The translations under genes were made by a program, and so were the position numbers. Positions 1 through 9,852 of a stretch of DNA of 64,000 bases are shown here, one piece after another (positions within the stretch are counted from its first letter, which is position 1; each line of letters starts with the position of its first letter). Source of the stretch: Angustibacter sp. Root456 (GTDB taxonomy: Bacteria > Actinomycetota > Actinomycetes > Actinomycetales > Angustibacteraceae); the NCBI RefSeq assembly GCF_001426435.1, contig NZ_LMER01000014.1, positions 349,257 through 413,256 on the forward strand, read 5' to 3'. The notes beneath the pieces are model-generated. The model did not search any database. It was not told where the DNA came from and saw nothing but the letters and a program-made list of their open reading frames with translations.

Positions 1-311
1 GCGGATCACCACCGCGTCGGCGCCCATGGCCTGCAGCGTGAGCGCGGTGTCTTTCAGGCTCTCGCCCTTCGACACGCTCGAGCCCTTGGCCGAGAAGTTG
101 ATGACGTCGGCCGACAGCCGCTTGGCGGCGACCTCGAACGACACCCGCGTGCGGGTGGAGTCCTCGAAGAACAGGTTGATCACGGTGCGGCCGCGCAGCG
201 TGGGCAGCTTCTTGATCTCGCGCTGCTGGGTGGCGGCCATCTGCTGTGCCGTGTCGAGCACCTGGACGGCTTCGGCGCGGTCGAGGTCGGCCGAGGAGAG
301 CAGGTGGCGCA

Positions 312-312
<1 letters not shown>
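1..312 (-). CDS. pyrB: Aspartate carbamoyltransferase catalytic chain, 5' part only
   Basis: Condenses carbamoyl phosphate with aspartate, the committed step of pyrimidine synthesis, in the cytoplasm. Only the first 104 codons are present; the rest lies beyond the left edge. The carbamoyl-phosphate loop [13 protein letters not shown] is visible, with S-T-R-T-R at residues 52-56, the standard position for the family. The ATG (312-310) overlaps the pyrR stop codon as ATGA, so the two genes are translationally coupled and share the pyrR leader. Identification is firm from the motif and the pyrR-pyrB order. Confidence 0.95.
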
Positions 313-965
<653 letters not shown>

Positions 966-1101
966 TCACGCGTCCGGACGGCTGATCGCGGGGGTGCTGT
1001 TCGGGTGCTCCTCCCGTGTCGCACTTGACGCGAGTCGTCACGCTCCGTGACCATGTGGAGGCAGCTGGTCCGCGGGTGACCGGCCGACCGAGGAGACGAG
1101 C

Positions 1102-1608
1102 ATGTCGACGGACTACGCCAGATCGCTGGGGGCGCGGCTGCGCGCGATCCGCACGCAGCAGGGGCTGTCCCTGCACGGCGTCGAGGAGCGGTCGGACGGG
1201 AAGTGGAAGGCCGTCGTGGTGGGCTCGTACGAGCGCGGCGACCGCGCCGTCACCGTGCAGCGGCTGGCCGAGCTCGCCGACTTCTACGGTGTGCCGGTCT
1301 CTGCGCTGCTGCCCGACGCCGGCAGCAGCTCGGTCGTCGAGGCGCCCCCGCGGTTGGTCATCGACCTGGAGCGGCTCGGCAACGTGCCGGCCGAGCGGGC
1401 CGGCCCCCTGGCTCGCTATGCCTCGACGATCCAGTCGCAGCGCGGCGACTACAACGGCAAGGTGCTCTCGATCCGCCAGGACGACCTGCGCACGCTCGCC
1501 GTCATCTACGACATGCCACCGGCCATGCTCGCCGAGGAGCTCATCAGCTGGGGCGTGCTCGACCCCGACGCGCGCCGGGCCGTCGACCCGTCGTCCGACC
1601 GCGTCTGA
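1102..1608 (+). CDS. bldD: BldD-type c-di-GMP-responsive transcriptional regulator
   Basis: BldD is the developmental master repressor of actinobacteria; in Streptomyces a c-di-GMP tetramer dimerises it through its C-terminal domain. The protein has 168 aa. An XRE-type helix-turn-helix occupies residues 1-75 (VVVGSYERGDRAVTVQRLAELADFYG). The C-terminal signature RxD-X8-RxxD is present as RGD, eight residues, RQDD, so ligand binding should be kept. GAGGAG lies 6 nt before the ATG. A possible -35 TTGACG sits at 1025-1030, but its -10 is poor. The pyrR-bldD-nusB-efp neighbourhood is typical for bldD. Confidence 0.95.
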   Translation: MSTDYARSLGARLRAIRTQQGLSLHGVEERSDGKWKAVVVGSYERGDRAVTVQRLAELADFYGVPVSALLPDAGSSSVVEAPPRLVIDLERLGNVPAERAGPLARYASTIQSQRGDYNGKVLSIRQDDLRTLAVIYDMPPAMLAEELISWGVLDPDARRAVDPSSDRV

Positions 1609-1625
1609 CCCGCCCCTCCCCCGGC

Positions 1626-1645
1626 GTGATCATGCACGCCAGCGC
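1626..1645. repeat. Copy 1 of a 20-bp intergenic repeat (GTGATCATGCACGCCAGCGC)
   Basis: These 20 bases are identical to the left arm of the hairpin at 30754-30773. Both copies lie between the 3' ends of convergent genes, here bldD and nusB. At this copy the matching right arm is degenerate. Confidence 0.75.
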
Positions 1646-1678
1646 GGCACACCGCTGACCCGGCGGAACGCCGCGCTG
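1640..1678. terminator. Hairpin between convergent bldD and nusB
   Basis: CAGCGCGGC (1640-1648) pairs with GCCGCGCTG (1670-1678) around a 21-nt loop. It lies between the bldD and nusB stop codons and probably serves both strands. There is no T-tract, as is common in high-GC actinobacteria, so the terminator role is inferred from structure and position. Confidence 0.5.
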
Positions 1679-1691
1679 TGCGTCGGTGCAG

Positions 1692-2102
1692 CTAGAGCGC
1701 GATGCTCGGCTTCAGCTCGAGCACCCGGCTCAGCAGCCCGTTGACGAACGACGGCGAGTCGTCGGTCGACAGGCTCTTGGCGAGCTCGACGGCCTCCGAC
1801 ACGGCAACCGCGTCGGGGACGTCGTCGTTGTAGAGGATCTCCCAGATCCCGAGACGCAGCAGCGCGCGGTCGACGGCCGGCATGCGCTCGATGGTCCAGC
1901 CCTGGGAGTACGTCGAGATCAGCTCGTCGAGCCGCTCGCGACGGGCGACCACGCCCTCGACCAGCTCACCGGTGTACTCGTTGACGGGCGGGTCGGACGC
2001 CGCTACCCGGTCGGCGAGGACGCGCAACGGGTCGCGCCGGCGCTGGTCGGCCTCGAAGAGGACGTCGACCGCCCGCTTGCGGGCCTTGGTGCGTGCAGCC
2101 AC
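1692..2102 (-). CDS. nusB: Transcription antitermination factor NusB
   Basis: NusB binds NusE (S10) and boxA RNA in rRNA antitermination. The 136-aa product shows the family pattern: N-terminal ARTKARKRAVDVLFEAD, the helix containing VDRALLRLGIWEILY, and the C-terminal AVELAKSLSTDDSPSFVNGLLSRV. The start is GTG (2102), six bases after the efp stop, in the conserved efp-nusB order. It is probably cotranscribed with efp and the aro genes. Confidence 0.95.
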   Translation of the reverse strand: MAARTKARKRAVDVLFEADQRRRDPLRVLADRVAASDPPVNEYTGELVEGVVARRERLDELISTYSQGWTIERMPAVDRALLRLGIWEILYNDDVPDAVAVSEAVELAKSLSTDDSPSFVNGLLSRVLELKPSIAL

Positions 2103-2108
2103 CTGGGC

Positions 2109-2669
2109 TCAGTTCACCCGGCCGAGGTAGTCACCCGTGCGGGTGTCGACCTTGACCTTGGTACCGGTCTCGAGGAACAGCGGCACGGCGATCTGCGCGC
2201 CGGTCTCGAGCGTCGCGGGCTTGGTGCCGCCGGTGGAGCGATCGCCCTGCAGGCCCGGCTCGGTGTACGTGATCTCCAGGACGACGGAGGCCGGCAGCTC
2301 GACGTACAGCGGCGTGCCGTCGTGCAGCGCCACCACGGCGTTCTGGTTCTCGAGCATGAAGTCGGCTGCGGTGCCCACGGTGTCGGCCGGCACGTGGATC
2401 TGGTCGTACGTGTCGGTGTCCATGAAGACGAAGTCGTCGCCGTCCTTGTACAGGTACTGCATGTCGCGCTTGTCGACGTTCGCAGTCTCGACCTTCGTGC
2501 CCGCGTTGAAGGTCTTGTCGACGACCTTGCCAGAGAGCACTGCCTTGAGCTTGGTGCGCACGAACGCCGGGCCCTTGCCGGGCTTGACGTGCTGGAACTC
2601 CACCACTGACCACAGCTGGCCTTCGATGTTGAGCACCATGCCGTTCTTCAGGTCGTTCGTCGTCGCCAC
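2109..2669 (-). CDS. efp: Translation elongation factor P
   Basis: EF-P rescues ribosomes stalled at polyproline stretches. The 186-aa protein has the usual three-domain length. The loop at the ribosomal P site reads [10 protein letters not shown] with Lys32 at the tip. This PGKGPA loop is the type reported to work in actinobacteria without lysine modification, and no EpmA/EpmB gene is seen nearby. The start is GTG at 2669 with a purine-rich GAGAG upstream. Several products in this window carry Pro-rich runs (PilN, SecD, the DUF349 protein) and would depend on it. Confidence 0.97.
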   Translation of the reverse strand: MATTNDLKNGMVLNIEGQLWSVVEFQHVKPGKGPAFVRTKLKAVLSGKVVDKTFNAGTKVETANVDKRDMQYLYKDGDDFVFMDTDTYDQIHVPADTVGTAADFMLENQNAVVALHDGTPLYVELPASVVLEITYTEPGLQGDRSTGGTKPATLETGAQIAVPLFLETGTKVKVDTRTGDYLGRVN

Positions 2670-2771
2670 TGCCGTCGCTCTCTGTGGGGGAATGTCGAGG
2701 TCCGAGCCCCGTCGGGGCCGCCGACCATGGTACCGGCTGGGCGGCGGCTTCTTTTCAGGCTGCCGCGACGG

Positions 2772-4368
<1,597 letters not shown>

Positions 4369-4372
<4 letters not shown>

Positions 4373-5595
4373 GACCAGCTCCTCAACGTCTCGGGCACGG
4401 CGGCGAGGTACGCCGCGTGGTTACGCGCGCTCTCCGCCACGGAGTCACCGCCGAACTTCTCCAGGCAGGCCTCGGCCAGCACGAGCGCCACCATGGCCTC
4501 CGCGACGACGCCCGCGGCGGGGACGGCGCAGACGTCGGACCTCTGGTGGATCGCCTTGGCGGCCTCACCGGTCGTCGTGTCGATCGTGTCGAGCGCGCGT
4601 GGGACCGTCGAGATCGGTTTCATGGCAGCCCGCACCCGCAGCACCTCGCCCGTGGACATGCCACCCTCGGTGCCGCCGGCCCGACCGGTGCGGCGGCGCA
4701 CGACGCCGTCGGCGTCGCGCTCGATCTCGTCGTGCGCCGCCGAACCCCGGCGGGCCGCGGTGCGGAAGCCGTCGCCGACCTCGACGCCCTTGATCGCCTG
4801 GATACCCATGAGCGCACCGGCCAGGCGGGCGTCGAGCCGGCGGTCCCAGTGCACGTGGGAGCCGAGCCCCGGCGGCAGGCCGTAGGCCACGACCTCGACG
4901 ACGCCCCCCAGCGTGTCGCCGTCCTTGTGCGCGGCCTCGATCTCGCTGACCATCGCGGCAGAGCCCGTGGCGTCGAAGGCGCGCACCGGGTCGTCGTCGA
5001 GCCGGTCGACGTCGTCGGGGGTCGGCAGCGCTGCGTCGTCCGGGACGCCCGCGGTGCCGATGGCCACGGTGTGCGACACCAGGCGGATCCCGAAGGCCTG
5101 CTGCAGGAACGCCGACGCCACCGCTCCCAGAGCGACCCGCGCGGCCGTCTCGCGTGCGCTCGCCCGCTCGAGGACCGGGCGCGCCTCGTCGAAGCCGTAC
5201 TTCTGCATGCCGACGAGATCGGCGTGACCGGGCCGCGGCCGGGTGAGCGGGCGGTTGCGAGCCAGCTCCTGCGGCGCACCGACGTCGTCCGCGCCGGCCA
5301 GCGCCGCGGCGTCGACGGGGTCGGGGCTCATCACGGTCTGCCACTTCGGCCACTCGGTGTTGCCGATGCGCACCGCCACGGGTGATCCCATCGTGCGGCC
5401 GTGCCTCACGCCACCGAGCAGTTCGACGGCGTCCTGCTCAAACTTCATGCGCGCACCGCGCCCGTAACCCAGCCGTCGGCGTGCCAAGGCCTGGGCTAGA
5501 TCGTCGGTGGTGACCTCGACGTCGGCCGGCAGCCCCTCGAGGATCGCGACGAGGGCCGGCCCGTGCGACTCACCGGCGGTCAACCAACGCAGCAT
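4369..5595 (-). CDS. aroC: Chorismate synthase
   Basis: Makes chorismate from EPSP, the last shared step of aromatic biosynthesis, and needs reduced FMN. The 408-aa protein carries all three signatures: [11 protein letters not shown] near the N-terminus, [16 protein letters not shown], and RPGHADL. It is the first gene of the aroCKB group. The sequence just upstream is the hairpin that ends the pilus operon, so aroC likely has its own promoter in the short gap, though I cannot point to a convincing one. Confidence 0.97.
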
Positions 5596-5638
5596 GCCCT
5601 CAGTCTCGCAGGTGGCCGCGGGCCGAGACGCCGAAGGC

Positions 5639-5661
5639 CCGTCCCGTGAGATGCGGGACGG
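5639..5661 (-). terminator. Terminator-like hairpin after the pilMNO operon
   Basis: Perfect 8-bp stem (CCGTCCCG / CGGGACGG, 5639-5646 with 5654-5661) around a 7-nt loop. It lies 13 bases past the stop codon of the last pilus gene and before aroC, so it separates pilus from shikimate transcription. Confidence 0.65.
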
Positions 5662-5673
5662 TCTTCGTCTTGC

Positions 5674-6429
5674 TTAGTGCACCACCGTCGAGTCGTTGCC
5701 ACAGATCTCGAAGGCGGAGTCCCCGTAGAGCAGCGAGGCGCAGTACTTGTCCTCAGCACTTGAGTGCCAGAGCCTGGTCAGGCGGAAGTGGCCCGCGAAT
5801 GTGTTGCCAACCTTCACCTTGTAGACCTTGAGCTTGGTGTCGATCGAGGCGTCAGCACTCCCAACACCGAACCGGGCGTACGACAGGCCGAAACTCTCCT
5901 TGTCAGCGAGTGTCGGTGGGTCCATCTGAATCACTAGGCGTGTCGGCGAGGTGGTGATCTGCCCGTCGCCGCTTGGGACCCCTCCACTCGCCGAGCCCGA
6001 GTTGCTTGTCGAGCCCGACGTCGTCGAACCGGACGTCGTGCCGGACGGCGTGCCCGTGCCGGACGTCGAGCCCGTCATGCCGGACGCCGGGCTGCCCGCG
6101 GCGCCGGTCGTCCCTACCGAGGCGGCAGCCGGCTCGACGACGAGCGCCTTGAACGGGTCGCGGGCGTTCTTGCCGGTGAACTTCTTGATGGCGGGCGCGC
6201 TGCTGGCCGAGGGCGCGGCGCTCGGCTGCTGCCCCACCGTGTGCTTGGCGGCGGCCACCACACCGGTCTCCGCGGCGTCGGACCCACCCGACAGGAGCAC
6301 GTACGACATGGCGGCCACGACCGCGAGGCCGGCGGCGACGCCGCCAGCGACGAGCACCTTCTTGTTCGAGCCCTCGGTGGGCTCCTCGACGACCACGGCG
6401 TCCGCGGGCGTGTTCTTCCTCAGGTTCAT
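5674..6429 (-). CDS. Type IV pilus alignment-complex candidate, PilP/GspC-like
   Basis: 251 aa following pilO, the slot that pilP occupies in Gram-negative pilus operons. It has a short cytoplasmic start, one membrane helix (about 25-46), an extracytoplasmic linker, the motif ARDPF at residues 89-93, a long Gly/Ser/Thr-rich stretch, and a compact C-terminal domain of about 90 residues with two cysteines. An R-x-P-F motif after a single helix recalls PilP and GspC; I infer the role from that and from position. I chose ATG 6429 over GTG 6441 because GGGGA precedes it. It is probably cotranscribed with pilMNO. No family name is certain. Confidence 0.6.
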   Translation of the reverse strand: MNLRKNTPADAVVVEEPTEGSNKKVLVAGGVAAGLAVVAAMSYVLLSGGSDAAETGVVAAAKHTVGQQPSAAPSASSAPAIKKFTGKNARDPFKALVVEPAAASVGTTGAAGSPASGMTGSTSGTGTPSGTTSGSTTSGSTSNSGSASGGVPSGDGQITTSPTRLVIQMDPPTLADKESFGLSYARFGVGSADASIDTKLKVYKVKVGNTFAGHFRLTRLWHSSAEDKYCASLLYGDSAFEICGNDSTVVH

Positions 6430-6441
6430 GGCAGTCCCCAC

Positions 6442-7089
6442 TCAGCTCGCGGTGCCGTTGGTCGTCGCGGCGCTGGTCGCCGCCTGAGCCGCCTGAGCGG
6501 CGGCCTTGGAGTCGAGCACGAACACCTTGCCGACCAGCGTCATCTGCAGGTCGTCCTTGGCGGCACCGTCACTCGACGCCTTGCCGACCTGGATGTTGTC
6601 GACCAGGATCGCCCGGCGCATCTTGCTCTGCAGCTTCTGCAGGTAGAGCGTCAGCTCGGCGTACGACCCGGTGGTGACGATGGACGTCTGGATCTGCTGG
6701 ATCGGTGCGGTGGCCGCTGCCGCCGCCGTCGAGGAGGCACCAGCGGTGAGGGGCTGCGGCGCCGACGGAGCGACGCTGACGAGCACCACTCCGGCATCAT
6801 CCGCGTACGACGACAGGTCGCGCACGAGGGACGGCAGGGCGGGGTTCTCGGGCATCTCCTGCTTGATCTCGGCCAGCTGGGCCTGTCGAGCCGGGAGCGA
6901 GGCGAACTGCGCCTTGAGCTCCTGGGTCTTCAGCTTGATCTGGTCGTTGAACTGCTGCTGCTGCGTGACCTGGTCACGCAGGGAGGCCGCCTCGGATCGC
7001 TGCGGGGAGATGAGCAGGAACCAGGAGGCCACGAGCATCAGCACCGCCAGCAGGCCGGCCCCGAGGCTCCAGACACGGGACTTGGTCAT
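6442..7089 (-). CDS. pilO: Type IV pilus inner-membrane protein PilO-like
   Basis: 215 aa. A membrane helix (about residues 8-28) is followed by a coiled coil (LRDQVTQQQQFNDQIKLKTQELKAQF) and a ferredoxin-like C-terminal region, the layout of PilO, which pairs with PilN to link the cytoplasmic PilM ring to the pilus machine. It ends with an Ala/Thr-rich tail. It lies directly behind pilN with a 3-base gap. Sequence identity to classical PilO is low, so the name rests on architecture and gene order. Confidence 0.8.
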   Translation of the reverse strand: MTKSRVWSLGAGLLAVLMLVASWFLLISPQRSEAASLRDQVTQQQQFNDQIKLKTQELKAQFASLPARQAQLAEIKQEMPENPALPSLVRDLSSYADDAGVVLVSVAPSAPQPLTAGASSTAAAAATAPIQQIQTSIVTTGSYAELTLYLQKLQSKMRRAILVDNIQVGKASSDGAAKDDLQMTLVGKVFVLDSKAAAQAAQAATSAATTNGTAS

Positions 7090-7092
7090 GGA

Positions 7093-7854
7093 TCAGCCCT
7101 GCTTCCGGTCGTAGCGGTGCGACAGCGCGTCCGACGTGATGGTCGCGGTCGACACGAAGTTGACGATCGTCTTGGTGCCGACCTTGGCCCTCGCCGAGGT
7201 CGAGAAGTAGGCGTCGGACATCCCGGGCTGACGCGCGAGCACGTCGAGCCAGGTGGCGACGTCCGGGTGGTCGAGCGCAGATCCCTGCACCGTGAGGACG
7301 CCGATGCCCGTGGCCGGAGCGTTCGCCGCGGGGGACGACGGCGTGGCCGGCGCCGCCGGCGTGGTCGGGGCCGCCGAGGTGGTGCCACCCGTGGGTGCTG
7401 CCGGAGCGGCCGCTGTCGAGCCGGAACCGCTCAGCGCGAGGCTCACGTTCGTGAACCAGACGTTCTTCGGCAGGGTCAACGAGAAGTTGTTGAGGGTCCG
7501 GAACCACTCGACGTCGTTGGCCATGGCCGTCGAGCGCGCCGTCTCGGCGGCGTCGATCGCCGCAATGGTGCGCGGCACGTCGGCGTACTTGGCCTGCTGC
7601 GCCTGCAGGCGCACGGTGTCGGTCTTGGTCGCGGCCAGCTCGTCGGCGGCGTGGTTCTTGCTCTGCACCTGCAGGGCGTAGACCCCCGCCACCGCCAGGA
7701 CGACGACGCCGAGGCCCGCGGCCAGACCGGCCTGGGTGCGCCGCAGGCGGCGCGCCTCCTCGATCTCGGACGGCAGCAGGTTGACCCGCGCCACCCGCTG
7801 GAGAACGGGCGTGACGACCGTCTGCACGGTCTGGCTCTGCGCCACCTGGCTCAT
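7093..7854 (-). CDS. pilN: Type IV pilus assembly protein PilN
   Basis: 253 aa. The cytoplasmic N-terminus contains VNLLP, the conserved peptide that docks in the PilM groove. A membrane helix spans about residues 42-63, followed by a short coiled coil. An unusual Ala/Pro/Thr-rich linker of roughly 40 residues splits the outer domain. The ATG overlaps the pilM stop as ATGA, so PilM and PilN are coupled. Confidence 0.88.
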   Translation of the reverse strand: MSQVAQSQTVQTVVTPVLQRVARVNLLPSEIEEARRLRRTQAGLAAGLGVVVLAVAGVYALQVQSKNHAADELAATKTDTVRLQAQQAKYADVPRTIAAIDAAETARSTAMANDVEWFRTLNNFSLTLPKNVWFTNVSLALSGSGSTAAAPAAPTGGTTSAAPTTPAAPATPSSPAANAPATGIGVLTVQGSALDHPDVATWLDVLARQPGMSDAYFSTSARAKVGTKTIVNFVSTATITSDALSHRYDRKQG

Positions 7855-8909
7855 CGGTCAGCTCCCAACGCGAGACCCACCGGCACGGCGACCAGCGGCT
7901 GGACGAAGTTGATCTGCTCGTCGCTGAGGCCGGTGCGGCCCACGGCGACGCTGCTGAGCGGGTTGCCGACGGTGACGGGCAGCCGCGTCGCCGCCTCGAG
8001 CCGGTCGGCCAGGCCGTGCAGACGCGAGCCGCCACCGCTCAGCACGAGCCGCTGCAGGCGCGCGCCAGCCGGCGCGGACGAGGAGAAGTAGTCGAGCGAG
8101 CTGCGGACCTCGTCGACGAAGGCGGCCGCCGTGCTCTCGAGCGCGCGACCGGCGGAGAGCTGCTGCTCGTGGTCGATACCGCTGAGGTTGGGGTTCTGCT
8201 TCAGCGCCTCGGCCTGCGCGCGGGTCATGCCGAGGGTGTCGGCGACGGCGTCCGTGACGTCCTGCCCACCCATGAGCAGGATGCGCACGAACAGCGGCGC
8301 ACCCGCACGGTGGACGACGATGTTGCTCACCCGCGAGCCGACGTCCACGAGCGCGACGGTGTCGGCGTCAGCCGCGCCGAAGGCACCGAGGGAGCGCAGG
8401 ACGGCGAACGGCGTGAGGTCGACTGATGTGACCCGCAGGCCGGCCTTCTGGGCCGCGTTGACGTTCGACAGCACCATGTCGCGGACGGCGGCCACGAGCA
8501 GGCCCCGCAGCATGCGCGGCTGGCCCGGCTCGCTCACCTCCTCGACGGCGTGGAAGTCGAGTACTGCCTGCTCCACGGGCATGGGCAGGAAGTCCTGCAC
8601 CTGGAACGGCAGCGAGGCCCTCAGCTCACGCTCAGGCAGCGCGGGGAGGTCGACCTGGCGCACGATGACGCGCTGGTTGGCCACTCCCAGCACGACCTGC
8701 TTGTGCGAGAAGCCGGTGTGCGACCACAGCTGCTTGAGTGCTGCGGCAACGGCGTGGGCGTCGGCGACCTCACCGTCACGCACTGCGCCGTCGGGCAGCG
8801 CGACCTGCCCGAACTTCTCGAGCGTCACACCGCGCTTGCCGAACGACAGCTCAGCAGCGCGCACGCCCGACGTCCCGATGTCGAGACCGATCGCGGACCG
8901 TCCAGCCAC
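7851..8909 (-). CDS. pilM: Type IV pilus actin-like ATPase PilM
   Basis: Cytoplasmic actin-fold protein that binds the PilN tail and forms the pilus alignment complex. With a GTG start at 8909 it is 352 aa, the family norm. GGAAGGGG sits 7 nt upstream; the frame can be opened 20 codons further but would read through that ribosome site. Nucleotide-binding motifs are visible: GLDIGTSGVRAAEL (phosphate 1), VALVDVGSR (phosphate 2) and LVLSGGGSRLHGL (adenosine). It heads the pilM-pilN-pilO-PilP-like operon. Confidence 0.92.
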   Translation of the reverse strand: MAGRSAIGLDIGTSGVRAAELSFGKRGVTLEKFGQVALPDGAVRDGEVADAHAVAAALKQLWSHTGFSHKQVVLGVANQRVIVRQVDLPALPERELRASLPFQVQDFLPMPVEQAVLDFHAVEEVSEPGQPRMLRGLLVAAVRDMVLSNVNAAQKAGLRVTSVDLTPFAVLRSLGAFGAADADTVALVDVGSRVSNIVVHRAGAPLFVRILLMGGQDVTDAVADTLGMTRAQAEALKQNPNLSGIDHEQQLSAGRALESTAAAFVDEVRSSLDYFSSSAPAGARLQRLVLSGGGSRLHGLADRLEAATRLPVTVGNPLSSVAVGRTGLSDEQINFVQPLVAVPVGLALGADR

Positions 8910-8975
8910 CTCGTAACCCCTTCCATGCGGCACAGCCGCGTGGCGGCCCTCCTGGTGGGGCCGTGTCACAGGGGT

Positions 8976-9003
8976 GATCGGTGCGGTTGAGCGGCTACTT
9001 GAG
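8976..9003 (-). promoter_or_regulatory. Sigma-28-type promoter of the pilM operon
   Basis: CTCAAG (9003-8998), 16 nt, then CCGATC (8981-8976), i.e. ACCGATC after 15 nt. It matches the element shared by the other pilus promoters here, with A for the first G. The predicted leader to the pilM GTG is about 60 nt. The -35 lies at the end of the prepilin peptidase gene. Confidence 0.65.
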
Positions 9004-9005
9004 CG

Positions 9006-9788
9006 CTAGATGCCGATCATCTGCAGATAGCGGTCGACGAGCCACTGACCGAAGAACACCGCGACCAGCGCTCCGGCCAGCATGAACGGGCCGAACGGGA
9101 TGGCGCTCTTGCGACCCGCGCGCTTGGCGAGCATCAGACCGGCGCCGTAGACGCCGCCGAGCAGGAACCCGAGAAAGCCACCGACGGCGAGCACTCCCCA
9201 ACCGAGCCAGCCCAGGTAGGCGCCCAGCACGCCGGCGAGCTTGACGTCACCGAAGCCCATGCCGGCGGGGTGGATGAACACCAGAACGAAGAACGCGGCG
9301 TACAGCACCGCTCCCCCACCGGCGGCACGCAGGTACTCGTGCCAGCGGCCCTCGATCACCGCCGGCAGCAGCAGCAGGACGGCCGTGACGACGTACGACG
9401 GCAGCACGATGGCGTTGGGCAGTCGGCGCACGTCGATGTCGATGAGCGCCAGGGCCACGCTGATCGCGCACAGGTAGAGGTACGCGGGCAGCTCCCACGC
9501 GACGCCGAAGCGCCAGGCCATCAGTGCGAACAGCACGCCGGTGGCGACCTCGACTCCCGGGTAACGCGCGCTGATCGGCGCCCCGCAGTCCCGGCAGCGG
9601 CCACGCAGCAGCAGCCACGAGAGCACGGGCACGTTGTCGCGCGGGCGGATCGGGTGGCCGCACTGCGGGCAGTGACTGGCCGGGTGAGCCACCGACTCCC
9701 CGCGCGGTACCCGCCAGACGACGACGTTGAGGAACGAGCCGATCACCAGGCCGACGACGGCGCTCAGCAAGACGAGGAGGGCGATCAC
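9006..9788 (-). CDS. pilD: Type IV prepilin peptidase / N-methyltransferase
   Basis: Polytopic membrane aspartyl protease that cuts prepilins after the Gly of G-F-x-x-x-E and methylates the new N-terminus. 260 aa. The two CxxC pairs (CPQCG and CRDCG) of the bifunctional type are intact. The catalytic aspartates lie in DIDVRRLPN and GFGDVK. I use GTG 9788: the only upstream alternative (9833) lies inside a strong hairpin, and TAGGCT (9802-9797) ends 8 nt before this GTG, which suggests a leaderless transcript. All five class III leader sequences nearby are its likely substrates, apart from the atypical PilX-like protein. Confidence 0.93.
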   Translation of the reverse strand: MIALLVLLSAVVGLVIGSFLNVVVWRVPRGESVAHPASHCPQCGHPIRPRDNVPVLSWLLLRGRCRDCGAPISARYPGVEVATGVLFALMAWRFGVAWELPAYLYLCAISVALALIDIDVRRLPNAIVLPSYVVTAVLLLLPAVIEGRWHEYLRAAGGGAVLYAAFFVLVFIHPAGMGFGDVKLAGVLGAYLGWLGWGVLAVGGFLGFLLGGVYGAGLMLAKRAGRKSAIPFGPFMLAGALVAVFFGQWLVDRYLQMIGI

Positions 9789-9796
9789 GAGGCGGC

Positions 9797-9802
9797 AGCC
9801 TA
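9797..9802 (-). promoter_or_regulatory. Possible -10 element for leaderless pilD mRNA
   Basis: TAGGCT on the minus strand ends 8 nt before the pilD GTG. Actinobacterial leaderless genes commonly have TANNNT at this distance. No clear -35 is visible. Confidence 0.4.
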
Positions 9803-9811
9803 GCCGTGACG

Positions 9812-9849
9812 CGTCGGTGGGCAGGGCAGGCACGCCCTGCCCACCGACG
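9812..9849 (-). terminator. Strong hairpin terminator after the minor-pilin operon
   Basis: Perfect 16-bp stem (9812-9827 with 9834-9849) around a 6-nt loop, three bases past the stop of the large PilX-like gene. No T-tract. It separates the minor-pilin operon from pilD. Confidence 0.75.
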
Positions 9850-9852
9850 ACG

